Positions 23,572-35,667 of a DNA stretch of 64,000 nucleotides are shown piece after piece. The stretch's first letter is position 1. Each line of letters starts with the position of its first letter. The DNA lies in NCBI RefSeq assembly GCF_002878395.1, contig NC_061121.1, positions 47,945,148-48,009,147 on the forward strand. Direction: 5' to 3'. The stretch comes from Capsicum annuum. Its lineage: Eukaryota > Streptophyta > Magnoliopsida > Solanales > Solanaceae. The notes under the pieces were generated by a model. That model was not told the DNA's origin, did not search any database, and was given only the letters and a program-made list of their open reading frames with translations. Made by a program: the position numbers and the translations under genes.

Positions 23572-25806
23572 TGTATTATAACTTAGGGGAGAACTATATG
23601 ATAAATTCATGCTATTCTATTATGTTCAAAGAGCTCACTTGTCATTGTTGTGCAATATATGTGTTAATGGAATGAACATGATGATTGGGGAATGGTTTCA
23701 TAATGTGTATATATGCCTTCCATGCTATGAACAAGATCATGATTTTGAAGTATCATATGAGTTATCTCCAAATTATTACAATATGAACTAAATGTTACAT
23801 GTTTGCCATTAACTAAATGTTACATGTTTGCCATTTCCTTATGCTTAAATGGTTTTCATGCTATCGTTATAAACAGTATATATTGCCAGAATGCCTATGA
23901 TATTAGAATATGAGATTCATGACTTGATTATAAGCATTCCTATTCATGTTAGATATTACGATGACCATTTACTTCATGAAATCCCTCACTCATGTATTAT
24001 GGATTATTATTGATGGTCATGTACTCAAGAAAGTCAAGTTGTGTCAGTTTCCTTCCATCGAGTCCTGGGGGTAATTATACGCAAAAAATATAGCTATGTG
24101 TCTCAAGTCATGTCATGTTATCACGATACTCTCAGTCAAGCCATGATCTATAGAATTCAGTCAGTCATGTGACTTAGGAAAACTCACTAATCTTAATAAT
24201 CTCAGTAGTCCAGTAACCTCAGTAATCCCAGTGCTTAGTAACCTCACCAACCTCAGTATTCATAGTTAATCTCAGTAACTTTAGTAGTCTCAACCAGTCC
24301 TCAGAACTCAGTGCATTTTGTTAGTCATCAGAATCCAGTAAACTTAGTTTAGCTCAGCTAAACAATACCACTAGTATCAGTCCAGTTAATCAGTATAAGT
24401 TCAGCTAATAAGTTTAGTTTAGTTATTCAGTTCAGTGTCCTTCAGATGGGAGCAGAAGTTAGCACCAAGTTAACCCAAGGATAGGAACCCACCCGCCAGT
24501 TTAGGGTGTGATTCTTAGCAGTCATACTTGTGTTCCAGAACTACGTAGCCAGCGTAGGATGAGATATATTAACCTATCAGATTAGGGTTGATGAGGTGGC
24601 TTAACCTGTCAGTTTAGGGTTCCTACCATTCTCATTTGAGTACTTGCCAGATATGGGTCACTCACAGCTGTCCTTACCAGTGGCGCGGTATTAACACCCC
24701 TCTAGTTGGGGCAGAGACTGGACCCTACCTTAGCTATATGCGTTATTGGGGCATGTCGGTTAAACAACTACCTCCAAAAGTTTCAGTCTCAGTCTCAGTA
24801 AAAAAACTTAGATAGTTCTTCAGATTTTAGTATATCAGTACTGTCAGATACAGTCAACTCAGATATAGTATGGGACTCAGATAATTCCACTAGATTCAGG
24901 ACTGTCTGATACAATCACTCGTGTTATCAGTAATCAGTATCAGGGCTATCAGATATAGTCACTCATGCTATCAGTACTCAGTTTTGGGACTGTCAGATAC
25001 AGTCAATCAGACCAGTTCTTCATAATTCAAACTATTAAAAACAATCATTCATTTATCAGTAATGCAATATCAGTCTCTAAGTATCCAGTAATACAGTATC
25101 AGATCCATCACTTATTAGTGATTTACATATCAATATCAGTAAACTCAGTCATCCAATATCTCAGTATCAGTACACTCATGCTGTCAATATTCAGACTCAG
25201 TAGTCAGTATCTCCACGAGTTTAGTTACAGTTACGTATGCATGTATGTATTCTCATGTTCATATCAGTCAGTATTGTTCATGGATATAACCCTTTACATT
25301 TAGCCTACCTCACTCGTATACTCAGTACATTCATACGTACTGATGCATTTGTGCTATGGTGCTTTCTCTTATGTTACACCATAGGTTCAGAGGCACGAGT
25401 TCCAGATCAGTAGTAGCATTCCAGTGTTCAGAGTTTGCAGTGAGTCCTTTTCATTCGAGGATGATATGATTATTGCTTCATTTACTATTTTAGTTCAGTT
25501 GCTAGATGGAGTTAGTTGGGGATATATCCCATCAACTTATTATTCTGACAGTTTAGAGGCTTTCCAGACTATAGCATATCAGACAGTTATTTCAAATTTT
25601 TTTTGGTATTGTTATACCATTTTTAGATATTGTCTTATCAGATGTTTATTTAGATTTGAGCCTTATGGCCATTTAGTACATGTTTCCATATTTTAATGTT
25701 ATATTATGCAGTGTACAGGTATATATATCAATCATGGATTAGCTTGTGGTCCTTTGGGATCATGAGCACTGTGTAGCATTCCAATTCAGAAAATTCGGGT
25801 GTTACA
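23572..25806 (+). repeat. 5' LTR of the nested element, 5'-truncated
   Basis: This starts at TGTATTATAACTTAGG, which corresponds to 29751 inside the right LTR, and ends GTGTTACA. It lacks the part that carries the TATA box, so this copy probably has no promoter. Many CTCAGTA-like repeats lie at 24170-25250. Open frames here (24965-25303 and 25424-25696) are not genes. Confidence 0.85.
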
Positions 25807-25810
25807 AACT

Positions 25811-25822
25811 TGGTTTCAGAGC
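25811..25822 (+). other. Primer binding site of the nested element
   Basis: TGGTTTCAGAGC lies four bases after the LTR and differs at one position from the initiator-Met site TGGTATCAGAGC. Confidence 0.75.
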
Positions 25823-28748
25823 CTAAGGTTCCATAGTGTCCTAGGAAGTCTGAAAGCCACATCTAGTAGAGTCTTGTACATATGTGTGTTATGCACCACA
25901 CTTATGTGCAAGATGATATAAGATGTTTTAGAAATAGTTTCCCTTTTTTCATATCTCAGATCGTGCTATAGCAAGGTTCTTTAAGAAACTCATGTAGATT
26001 CTCGTCATGCTTCACTCATGTTAATTCCACCTTACTTTCAAGGTAATAGAAATAGTGAAGCTCAAGTCCTAAAGATAGGGCTTTCTCAGACAGTATCCTA
26101 TCAGTTAAGTTGTGTTCCAAAGTTGTACGGATCTCATTCCTGGTCATGAGAACTCATTCTCGAACCCAGATTTAGATGTGCCATCAGATCCCTTCTCAAA
26201 ATCCTATGATAGCATGTGGCCCAGAGTTAGAAGCATGAACCTAGGAGTCTAGCAGTAGACAAGTTGGGATACTATATCCAAATTGAATAGATTATGTATT
26301 CATGGGGATAGTTGTGACAGAATGAATCAATAGGCTTGAACAGTGTGAGTTAGAAATTTAAGTATTGACTTGAAATTAAGCATAAAGGTGTGAATGTGAT
26401 ATTAGTAGTATGTGAGGAAACAGAGGCAGATAATGTGTTTAGCAAGGCGATCATGTGTTGATCAAAGTGTAAGCATGTGATGATGATTGCAGTTCAGTTT
26501 AGAGATTAGTTTATTGTTCACAGACTTATGATGATGGCTTTAAGCTAAGGGCAAGATGTTACACCAATTGACCCAATCAGGCTCTCAGATTCCAGTAGTA
26601 GCATCAGTATGTACTAAAAAATAGTTAGGGAAGATGATTCCCGACCCATCCCTTATCTCAGCGTAAAGTTTTGTACTTCAGTCAACATAATTGATATACA
26701 TGCTTTATGTCTCAGATTCTATGAATACAACTTATGTTCACACGTATTCCATAGAATTGTGTGCATTTTCAGTTCCCTGCATAGGGAGTTCAGTTATAGC
26801 TCACTCAATGTTTCAAATAATGTTCCATGAACTCAGAAATTCCAGACTCAGGTCATGCAGCTCATGACTCATGTACACATATCATGCTTTACAGTATACT
26901 CAGTTTCCATGACTCATGCTACACCCCCATTGATCAGATAAATTCATACTATATCATGTATATACTTAGTTCAGACCTTTTTGGTAAATCTATGTTATTG
27001 ATATTCTATTTCTCAGGTTTTAGTCATGTGTCAAGTTCAGTCAGTATCCATTCATGTTTTAGGTTCTCCTGATTTAACCCTTCAGCGAGCTCTCTTTATG
27101 AGAATAGTGTAGTGTTGAGAAATTGCTTAGATGGGAGAGAGTTAATATTTTATATTAAGAGCAGATTATTGCATGCATGTTTTATACGAGGGTGTAGATA
27201 CGAAGATAGGCTCTAATATCCTGTTAGTATGCAAACAAAGGGCTAGCAAGAGGTAATATTTAGAAATTGGGAAAGTGCAGAGTGTGAATAAATATCCAGA
27301 TCCTTGACTTATGTCAGCCTTTATTATGCGACTATCATAACTCAGTTGCCATCTCAGTTATAGTTTCAGTACTCAACACTCAATAATTAGTGCTCAATCT
27401 CAGAATTAAGAACTTCAGTATCAATCGAAACCTCAGTTCTAGTATTCAGTTATCGAGACCCAACATTTAGTTCCAATATGGATCCCACTTACAGTCTTAA
27501 GTTAGATGTCAGCTTTAGATCTGTATTCAGCTCAGAAATTCAGTTTAGTTTTAGATTTACTTGACCATAGCATATAGTTATCAGCTACTCAGTTATAGGT
27601 ATTCCAATACCTCAGTCTATGGAGTGTTTCCAAATCATGTAATACGCTTGGTCCTGCATTTTCATACAATATAGCTTTTGTGAAATCCATGATCAGTTAC
27701 CTCATGTTACTCAGTCTGTCCCTTCTCATATGCATAATACTTTATGGCCTCAGCCCAGATACTTAGATTAAGTATTATTCAGTCTTGCATACCCAACATT
27801 CAGTTACCAGTTACTCAGTTAATCAAATAAGTCAGTATATCTATGCATTTGTGCATCATGCTTCAGTTTCAGATCTCAGATAATTAGTCATGATTTCGCA
27901 CCTAGGTGCCTTGTGCATCGCCTTAACTTTCTCAATATCTCAGCAAGGTCAGTCTAGCATCCTTCAAGGGACATAGTGTCCCAAGGGAGAGATACACTAT
28001 AGCCCTAAAACTTTCTTGATTTAGACATAATGTTTTTTAATAAATCTATCTTGGAGGAAGTGTTAATTATGAGCCGACCCTCTAGCTTCAAAACTCAGCA
28101 GTAAGCCGTGTACTCAATGGCTCAGTGTAGCCATGATACGATACTCTGTCCATGTCACACATTACAAACTTAGTTCAGTTCATGTATCATGTTCTAGACT
28201 CAGTTATGTTCTTATGTTTCATCTCATACATATTGAGTAATGAATCTCAGACTCATCAGTATTTTCAGTTCATAGTAGCATCTTCTTTGATCTTACTCAT
28301 TCTCATATTCAGATTTTAGTAAAAAACTTGGTATTTAGTTCCATGCTCAGTTTTTAGTTCAAACTTGGTATCTTTACTATTACATCTTCATGAGTAGTTC
28401 AGTTATGTATTCTCATATCAGATATGCGTGATCTGCTTACTAGTACTTTCAGTCATGTATTCATGTATCATGTCAGTCATATAATTATGCATCAGATATG
28501 CATGGATTCATCTTATCAGTTATGCATCAGATATGCATTCTCAGTTTGAGAAACTCAGTTTATCGGAATACTCAGTCCTACATTCATAAATCAGTTAGGC
28601 ATGCATCAGATATGCATGATTAGTATGATATGTTCAGCTTATAAATCATGTCAGCCATGAAATCATGATTAGTCGTTCATGCTCTATATTCACGTCAGTT
28701 GTCTTTTCTCTCATCACAGCCAGTCTTATTCAAGTACGAATGTTCCCA
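25823..28748 (+). other. Non-coding interior of the nested element
   Basis: This is about 2.9 kb without any recognisable coding segment. Sequence composition is unusual: short CAGT, CTCAG and TCAGTT words recur through much of it, like the LTRs themselves. The longest open frame (26827-27072, 81 codons) shows no motif. Confidence 0.65.
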
Positions 28749-28760
28749 AGGGGGAGATAT
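28749..28760 (+). other. Polypurine tract of the nested element
   Basis: AGGGGGAGATAT immediately precedes the LTR start TGTAATACCCC. This is the plus-strand primer position expected for a gypsy or copia element. Confidence 0.75.
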
Positions 28761-29156
28761 TGTAATACCCCATTTTGGACTAGAATGAAAATTCATCATT
28801 CCTATGCGTAGACGTTTCAAAAGCCTTAAATCCTATGTAAATTTAGTGTGTTAATCAATTATGTAGTGTGGAAATCTATTTGAGAATGAATTTAAATCAT
28901 AGAGGTTCCCTAACTAAAGTACAAGTTGGAAGTTTTCCTATCGTTCAAGTTTTAGTGAGCGTCAAAACTTGGGTCAACTTTAGATCATAACTCCTTGTAT
29001 ATATTGAATTAGAGGGCCTACTATATATCAAATGAAATATATTTGAATTATATTTCCAACGATACCAATTTCGTCCAAATCTGACACCTGAGCAAGAAGT
29101 TATAACCTTGGAAAGTGGAGTACGTCGCCTGACATAAGGTGTGCGGCGCACAACCT

Positions 29157-29252
29157 AAGGTGTGCGATAAGGTGTCCAACGCACACCCTAATATGTGTGA
29201 TAAGATGTGCAACGCACACCCTAAGGTGTGTGATAAAGTGTTCGCCGCACAT
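29157..29252 (+). repeat. 33-bp tandem repeat, GC-rich, in the LTR
   Basis: Three units start at 29157, 29190 and 29223 (core GTGTGCGATAAGGTGT..GCACACCCT), with a partial unit upstream at 29132. The block ends about 60 bp before the TATA box. Confidence 0.75.
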
Positions 29253-29311
29253 GTGGGTGTCCAGGTGACTTAAAAGTCCATTTTTGGGGCAAAAATAGTC
29301 CTTTTTCCACC

Positions 29312-29320
29312 CCTATATAA
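29312..29320 (+). promoter_or_regulatory. TATA box of the nested element
   Basis: CCTATATAA follows a C-rich stretch and is followed by a purine/pyrimidine-mixed leader with CTCTCAAAATCCTCTCAAG, typical of a plant LTR promoter. Confidence 0.55.
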
Positions 29321-31996
29321 TGCCTAAATACGGAATTAAGCCCTTATTTCACCAAAACATATTCATTCTCTCAAAATCCTCTCAAGAACACAAGATAGGG
29401 TTTTCATAGAAGATTCAAGCTCAAGCAATTCTCTTCATCAATTTTTATAAAATTGAGAAAAATGGTATGCGTAGTGTTCATCCATGGATCCCTTTCATCC
29501 GTGGAGCTTAAGAACCATGTTTTAAATAATAATTTATGATCTTTATGTTGTTGTGTGATTATGTTCATGTTGATGGATGTTAATTGTGTTTCAAGATGGT
29601 ATCTAAATGTGTTTCCAAGAAGTGTATGGGCATGTTAGTTGGAAACCCATGAATTTGGGTGGGTCAAGATTTCTAAATTTGTTAAGTACAACTATGATCA
29701 ATATTTTGCATGTAAGGTGTTTGATAAAATGCCTAGAATGATAAAAATCATGTATTATAACTTAGGGGTGAACTATATGATAAATTCAAGCTAGTCTATT
29801 ATGTTCAAAGAACTCACTTGTCATTGTTGTGCAATGTATGTGTTAATGGAATGTACATGATGATTGGGGAATGGTTTCATAGTGTGTATATATTCCTTTC
29901 ATGCTATGAACAAGATCATGATTTTGAAGTATCATATGAGTTATCCCCAAATTATTACAATATGAACTAAATGTTGCATGTTTGCCATTCCCTTATGCTT
30001 AAATGGTTTTCATGCTATCGTTATGAACAGTATATGTTGTTGAAATGCCCATGATATTAGAATATGAGATTCATGACTTAATTATAAGCATTCCTATTCA
30101 TGTTAGATATTATGATGACCATTTACTTCATGAAATCCCTCACTCATGTATTATGGATTGTTATTGATGGTCATGTACTCAAGAAAGTCAAGTTGTGTCA
30201 GTTTTCTTCCATCGCGTCCTGGGAATACTTGTACCCATAAAATATAGCTGTGTTCCTAGAGCCATGTCATGTTATCACGATACTCTCAGTCAAGCCATGA
30301 TCTATAAAATTTAGTCAATCATGTGACTCAGGAAAACTCACTAATATCAGTAATCTCAGTAGTCCAGTAATCTCAGTAATCTCAGTAATCTCAGTAATCT
30401 TAGTGCTCAGTAACCTCAGCAATCTCAGTATTCACAGTTTATCTCAGTAACTTTAGTAGTCTCAACCAGTCCTCAGAACTCAGTATATTCCGTCAGTCAT
30501 CGGAATCCAGTAAACTTAGTTTAGCTTCGCTAAACAATACCACTAGTAACAATCCAGTTAATTAGTATAAGTTCAGCTAATAGGTTCAGTTTAGTTATTT
30601 AGTTCAGCTTAGTTATTCAGTTCAGTATCCTTCAGATGGGAGTAGAAGTTAGCACCGAGTGAACCCAAGGATGGGAACTCACCTGCCAGTTTAGGGTGTG
30701 ATTCTTAGCAGTCATCCTTGTGTTCCAGATTTAAGTAGCCAGCGTAGGTTGAGACATCTTAACCTGTCAGATTAGGGTTGATGAGGTGGCTTAACTTGCC
30801 AGTGTAGGGTTCCTACCATTCTTATTTGAGTACCTGCCAAATAAGGGTTACTCACAACTGTCCTTACCAGTGGCGCGATATTGACACCTCTCCAGTTGGG
30901 GCAGAGACTGGACCCCACCTTAGCTATATACGTTATTGGGGCATGTCTGTTAAACAACTACCTCCGACAGTTTCAATCTCAGTCTCAGTAAAAGAACTTA
31001 GATAGTTCTTCAGATTTTAGTATATCAGGACTGTCACATACTGTCAACTCAGATACAGTATGGGACTCAGATAGTTCCATTAGATTCAAGACTATCTGAT
31101 ACAGTCACTCATGTTATCAGTAATCAGTATTAGGGCTATCAGATTTAGTCACTTATGCTACCAGTACTCAGTTTCAGGATTGTCAAATACAGTCAATCAG
31201 ACCAGTTCTTCATAATTCGAACTATCAGAAACAATCATTCATTTATCAGTAATGCAATATCAGTCTCTCAGTATCCAGTAATACAGTATTAGATCCATCA
31301 CTTATTAGTGATTTACATATCAATATCAGTAAACTCAGTCATCTAGTATCTCAGTTTCAGTGCACTCATGCTGTCAGTATTCAGACTCAGTAGTTAGTAT
31401 CTCCACGAGTTTAGTTATAGTTACGCATGCATGTATGTATTCTCACGTTCATATCAGTTAGTATTGTTCATGGATATAACCCTTTACATTTAGCCTACCT
31501 CACTCGTATACTCAGTACATGCATACGTACTGACGCATTTGCGCTATGGTGCTTTCTCTTATGTTACACCATAGGTTCAGAGGCACGAGTTCCAGATCAG
31601 CAGTAGCATTCCAGTGTTCAGATTTTGCAGTGAGTCCTTTTCATTCGAGGACAATATGATTATTGCTTCATTTACTATTTTAGTTCATTTGCTAGATGGA
31701 TTTAGTTGGGGATATGTCCCATCAACTCTTTATTTAGACAGTTTTGAGGCTTTCCAGACTATAGCATGTCAGACAGTTATTTTAGATCTTTTTTGGTATT
31801 TTTATACCATTTTCAGACATTGTCTTATCAGATGTTTATTCAGATTTGAACCTTATGACCATTCAGTACATGTTTTCGCATTTTCATGTCATATTATGTA
31901 GTGTACAGGTATAGATATCAGTCATGGGTTAGCTTGTGGTCCTTCAGGGTCATGAGCACCGTTTAGTATTCCGATTTAGAAAATCAGGGAGCTACA

Positions 31997-33965
31997 ATTT
32001 TAAAGCCTTGATGTTGTGATGCTTTTATTCATAACCCTTCTTCCCAATATGAAAAATTAGGTCAAAGAAAAAAGAAATGTATCTTTATAAGATACTCTAA
32101 ACAATCTAAGGGTTGTGTGTCCATTGGTGAATAAGATAGTGGCACTGTAACTAAAATTGAGTCAAGTGATGTTACATTTATAGAGAATGATTTTCCTAAG
32201 AAGGGTGAGATAGGTCAAGACTTATCTCTTTATGAAACTATGGATCAGACCGCTTTTGCTATTAACATTTCAATGGATTTGAGTGAGAGTCATGTTGATG
32301 ATAATGGACCAGTTCCTATTGTCACAAGTCCCAATCATATTGCTGGTCCGAGTGGGAGTAACATATAAATTGATAAATCAATTTGTCAATCTCAACCTCG
32401 ACAAATAAGTAGTTCACAAATTTTTCATCATTAATTTGAGATAGAAGAAAAAGCATTTATAATTACTCCAAATGATGAAGAGCCAAGAAATATAAATGAG
32501 GCTCTTTCATGCTCTGCTAAAGAAAAATACTTATAAGCAATGAAGGAGGAGATGGAGTCAATAAAATCTAATCAAGTTTGAAAATTAGTTGATCTATCTG
32601 TAGGCCGAAAAGTTGTTGGGAATAAATGAATTCTCAAAATCAAGCGTAAGAAAGATGGTAGTACCAAAAGATTTAATGCTCGCCTAGTATCTAAGGGGTA
32701 CACATAACATGAAGGGATTGAATATGAAGAAACATTTTCACTTATCGTATGCTTTTCTTCAATAAGATTAATTTTGCCTATAATAGCTATGTTGGATCTC
32801 GAATTGCATCAAATGGATGTGAAAACTGCATTTCTCAATAGAGAATTAGAAGAAGAAATCTATATGAAATAACCTTGTAGGTTTTGTGAAAAAGGCAAAG
32901 AAAATAAAGTATGTCGACTTCAAACATCGATTTATGACCTTAAATAATCTTCTAGGTGATGGTACTTACGTTTCCATATTGCGATAGTATCTTATGATTT
33001 CATTATGATTTATGAAGATCATTGTGTATACAATAAAATATTCTAAGATAAGTTTGTGATTTTATCATTGTATGTAGACGATATACTTATAGCTGCAAGT
33101 GATATCGAATATGTAAAGGAAATAAAAGAGTGGTTATCATCTACTTTTAGGATGAAAGACATGGGTGAAGTGTTATTTATTCTTGGAGTTAAGATTTCAA
33201 GAGATTATTCGGATAGATTGTTATCTCTTTCACAAGAATCTTACATTAAGAAAGTTCTTGAACACTTTAATATACAAGATTGCAAATTTATAAACACTCC
33301 AGTTTTTAAAAGTGAAGCTTTAAATCAGAGGACGTACCCTCAGATTTCACAAGAGAAGGAACAAATGAGAAAGGTTCCTTATGCCAACACAGTTGAAAGT
33401 TTAATATATGCTATGATGTGTAATAGACCTGATATCTATTATGCCATTGGGTTAGTTAGTAGATATCAATTCGATCTAGGATCACAATATTGAAAACAAT
33501 TAAGAGAATATTGAGGAATCTCAAAGGCACAATCGACTATTCCTTATGTTATCAAAGAAATGGTCTGCAACTCAAAGACTGCACTGATGCTGATTGAGAG
33601 GAGTTTAAAATGAGAAAATCCACCTTTGAATTGAATTCTTGCTTAATCCATATCATAGAGTAGCAAGAAACAGTCATGTATAACTTTCTCTACTTGGGTG
33701 TGTATAATTATGTTGTTGAACCTGTCATAATCAATTGTGATAGTCAGGCTATAATAGCTTTGACAAAGGATCCAAAGTATCATGAAAGGATAGAAGATAT
33801 TGACATAGAGTATAATTTTGTAAGAGACATGATTGTACAAAAGGAATTGAACGTGAAATACATATTTATGCATCAAATGATAGAAAATTTCTTAACAAAA
33901 TCCATAGCATGTGATGTTTATAAAAGACATGTAAGTTATTGGGTTTATGTAGATGTTGATGTATT
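31997..33965 (+). pseudogene. Copia pol remnant: integrase C-terminus, reverse transcriptase, RNase H
   Basis: The reading starts in the integrase C-terminal region (YEKLG, then SGTVTKIESSDVTFIENDFP near 32140-32195). It continues to the RT start (NEALSCSAKEKYL near 32490), the VKTAFLN block near 32820 and a long open stretch at 33056-33493 with the active-site motif LYVDDILIAASD. RNase H-like segments follow at 33540-33965 (open 33676-34035: CDSQAIIALTKDPKYHERIEDID). Stops interrupt 32365-33045. This enzyme would copy the element RNA into DNA. YVDD is intact, unlike the other RTs in the window. Confidence 0.85.
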
Positions 33966-35014
33966 TATTTTTTATTTTTCTCAAACTTGTTCATGTAAAT
34001 TCACATCATTGAGGTTAATGTTGATTAGTGCCTAGTTTTTAATCTTGTTGATTCATATACATATATCGTTTTTTTTATGTGATGTACATAAATTTTTAGG
34101 ATAAAAAGTATGTTAAACAACAAAAAAAATTATCCGATTCACATAGGCAATTGCCTCTAATGTCTAAGTGGCAAGTAGTAGTGATGAGACAGTTATAAAC
34201 TTATTATTGTCAGAAGTGATGACAAAAAAGAGCTGAAAGTTTATAATTAAAATATCATTTATTAGATTGTGTTTAATTTTATGTGATTAAAAATGAGTCA
34301 GTCTATTTCTAATATTAGATGTGAGTTCGGAAGAATAAAATAATTGAGTAAATTTGTGAACTCAAAGTTAGACATGGGTTGTCTGAACTATCATTTGCAT
34401 AATATTTACTTTATAAAAGACATAAATTCCATGAAATATGAGTCAATATTATGATACATGTTTCATACCATGTATGAATAAAGTGACCCATAAAGGTGCT
34501 ACAAGTTTAGTCTCTACTTGTTATCGTGTGAAGCCATAAAAATTATAAATAATTTTTCCATTGTACCCTTATGACTTTAATCAGTTTCTTAAGATTCTAT
34601 TTGGTGTTCTCTATCTTAGTATGTTTCCAGGAGATCATGATTGATTCGGTCTGATGGGACATTTTTAGAAACACATATCACTTTGAGATTAAGAGATTCT
34701 TGAGAAGAGGAAGATCATTGGATATTATCACATTAATTATGTTCATTGATGTCCTTTATGTTTGTCTGTGAGACAAGTACATAATCATGAACTCAAAATT
34801 AAGAAAAAAAGACGATAAGAAAAAAAAATATGATACTGATCTAGTGTACCGCATACCATAATCTACTCTAAGTTTCATTGATTGCGATGTTGTATATTCC
34901 TAACAGATGTATAGGAACGAAGCTCTCGAAGTATGCACTGGTCACACGGTCTAGTCGTTAAGTATGAATATTACAGAACAAAAATGAATATTGACCTAGT
35001 GTGTGAGTGAGAGA
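33966..35014 (+). other. Copia 3' non-coding region and polypurine tract
   Basis: About 1 kb of AT-rich sequence ends in GTGTGTGAGTGAGAGA just before the LTR start at 35015, a likely polypurine tract. I see no gene. Confidence 0.55.
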
Positions 35015-35492
35015 TGAAGAAAATTAGACCAGATTACCCATGTGGGTCAACCCGAATTCATATTAAGAGATAAATAATATATTATTATTCTATTAACAAA
35101 TAATAAAAATAAAAGACATGTCCGTTGAAATATAAAGTTGAAGCGTTGTGTCTCTTCAGAAAAGAAAAAAGGAACAGACACAACTATTTAAAATGTTGTG
35201 TCCCTTTGAATTTATAAAAGGTTTTCTTCTGAAAAGAAACATCACTTTTTTTCTCTCTCTCTAGAAAAATGAAAACGCAGAAAGTTTTCTCTCATTTTTC
35301 TCTTTAAATTTCTCATGAAAGATTCTTTGAAGATTTCTTCTCCAAAAAGTGTTGGAATGTTTCTATAATAAGGTACGATTCATAGACTGTAAACTTTTGA
35401 TGTGGTTCGCATTTTATACATGTGATTACACTATTAGACTAGTGAAACAAACTCAATGATCCTACAAACTATATGTTTGATTAGATTCATCA
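35015..35492 (+). repeat. 3' LTR of the copia element
   Basis: The LTR begins TGAAGAAAATT and ends TTCATCA. It is followed directly by the right target duplication ATAAC (35493-35497). It carries the same TTTATAAAAGG box (35211-35221) as the other LTR. Confidence 0.9.
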
Positions 35493-35667
35493 ATAACACA
35501 CATAATTTATTTAGGCAAGTAGTTTATGCAATCTACAAGTATCATGAGTTATACAAGAGTTTCACATACGAATTATATTACATATCGAAAGAATTTACTA
35601 ATGACATGAGGAGTTTTTTCTCACAATACCTCAACCATTATTTGATATTAAATAGATAGTTATAATC

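Larger units (their letters stand above)
23572..31996 (+). mobile_element. Non-coding gypsy-type LTR element (LARD-like) nested in copia
   Basis: Two direct repeats (23572-25806 and 28761-31996) flank an interior of about 2.9 kb. A Met-type primer site follows the left LTR, and AAGGGGGAGATAT precedes the right one. The left LTR lacks the first 990 bp present in the right LTR, and no target duplication is seen. No gag or pol can be found. The first 130 bp after the primer site resemble the Tekay-like element at 59295, which suggests the same gypsy lineage. Elements of this type need proteins from an autonomous relative. Confidence 0.8.
28761..31996 (+). repeat. 3' LTR of the nested element, full length (about 3.24 kb)
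   Basis: The LTR begins TGTAATACCCC and ends GCTACA. A GC-rich 33-bp tandem block (29157-29252) and a TATA box (CCTATATAA, 29312-29320) lie in its first 600 bp. From 29751 it matches the left LTR. Confidence 0.85.
20802..35492 (+). mobile_element. Ty1/copia retrotransposon with nested gypsy-type element
   Basis: Two homologous LTRs (20802-21273 and 35015-35492) flank an initiator-Met-type primer site, gag, pol remnants and a purine-rich tract. Target duplications are perfect: ATAAC at 20797-20801 and 35493-35497. The interior is interrupted at 23572-31996 by a non-coding gypsy-type element. Gag is present up to the zinc knuckle, and pol resumes in the C-terminal part of integrase, so protease and most of integrase are missing. 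The reverse transcriptase keeps YVDD. Without protease and integrase the element cannot move alone. Confidence 0.9.

Noticed and set aside
24965..25696. Two open frames of 112 and 90 codons
   Set aside because: They lie inside the LTR of the nested element. Although the counterpart of the second is also open at 31614-31901, the first is broken in the other LTR and neither has a recognisable motif.
32500..33500. An endogenous plant pararetrovirus
   Set aside because: The RT belongs to a copia element with LTRs, a Met-type primer site and 5-bp target duplications. No movement or coat protein region is seen.
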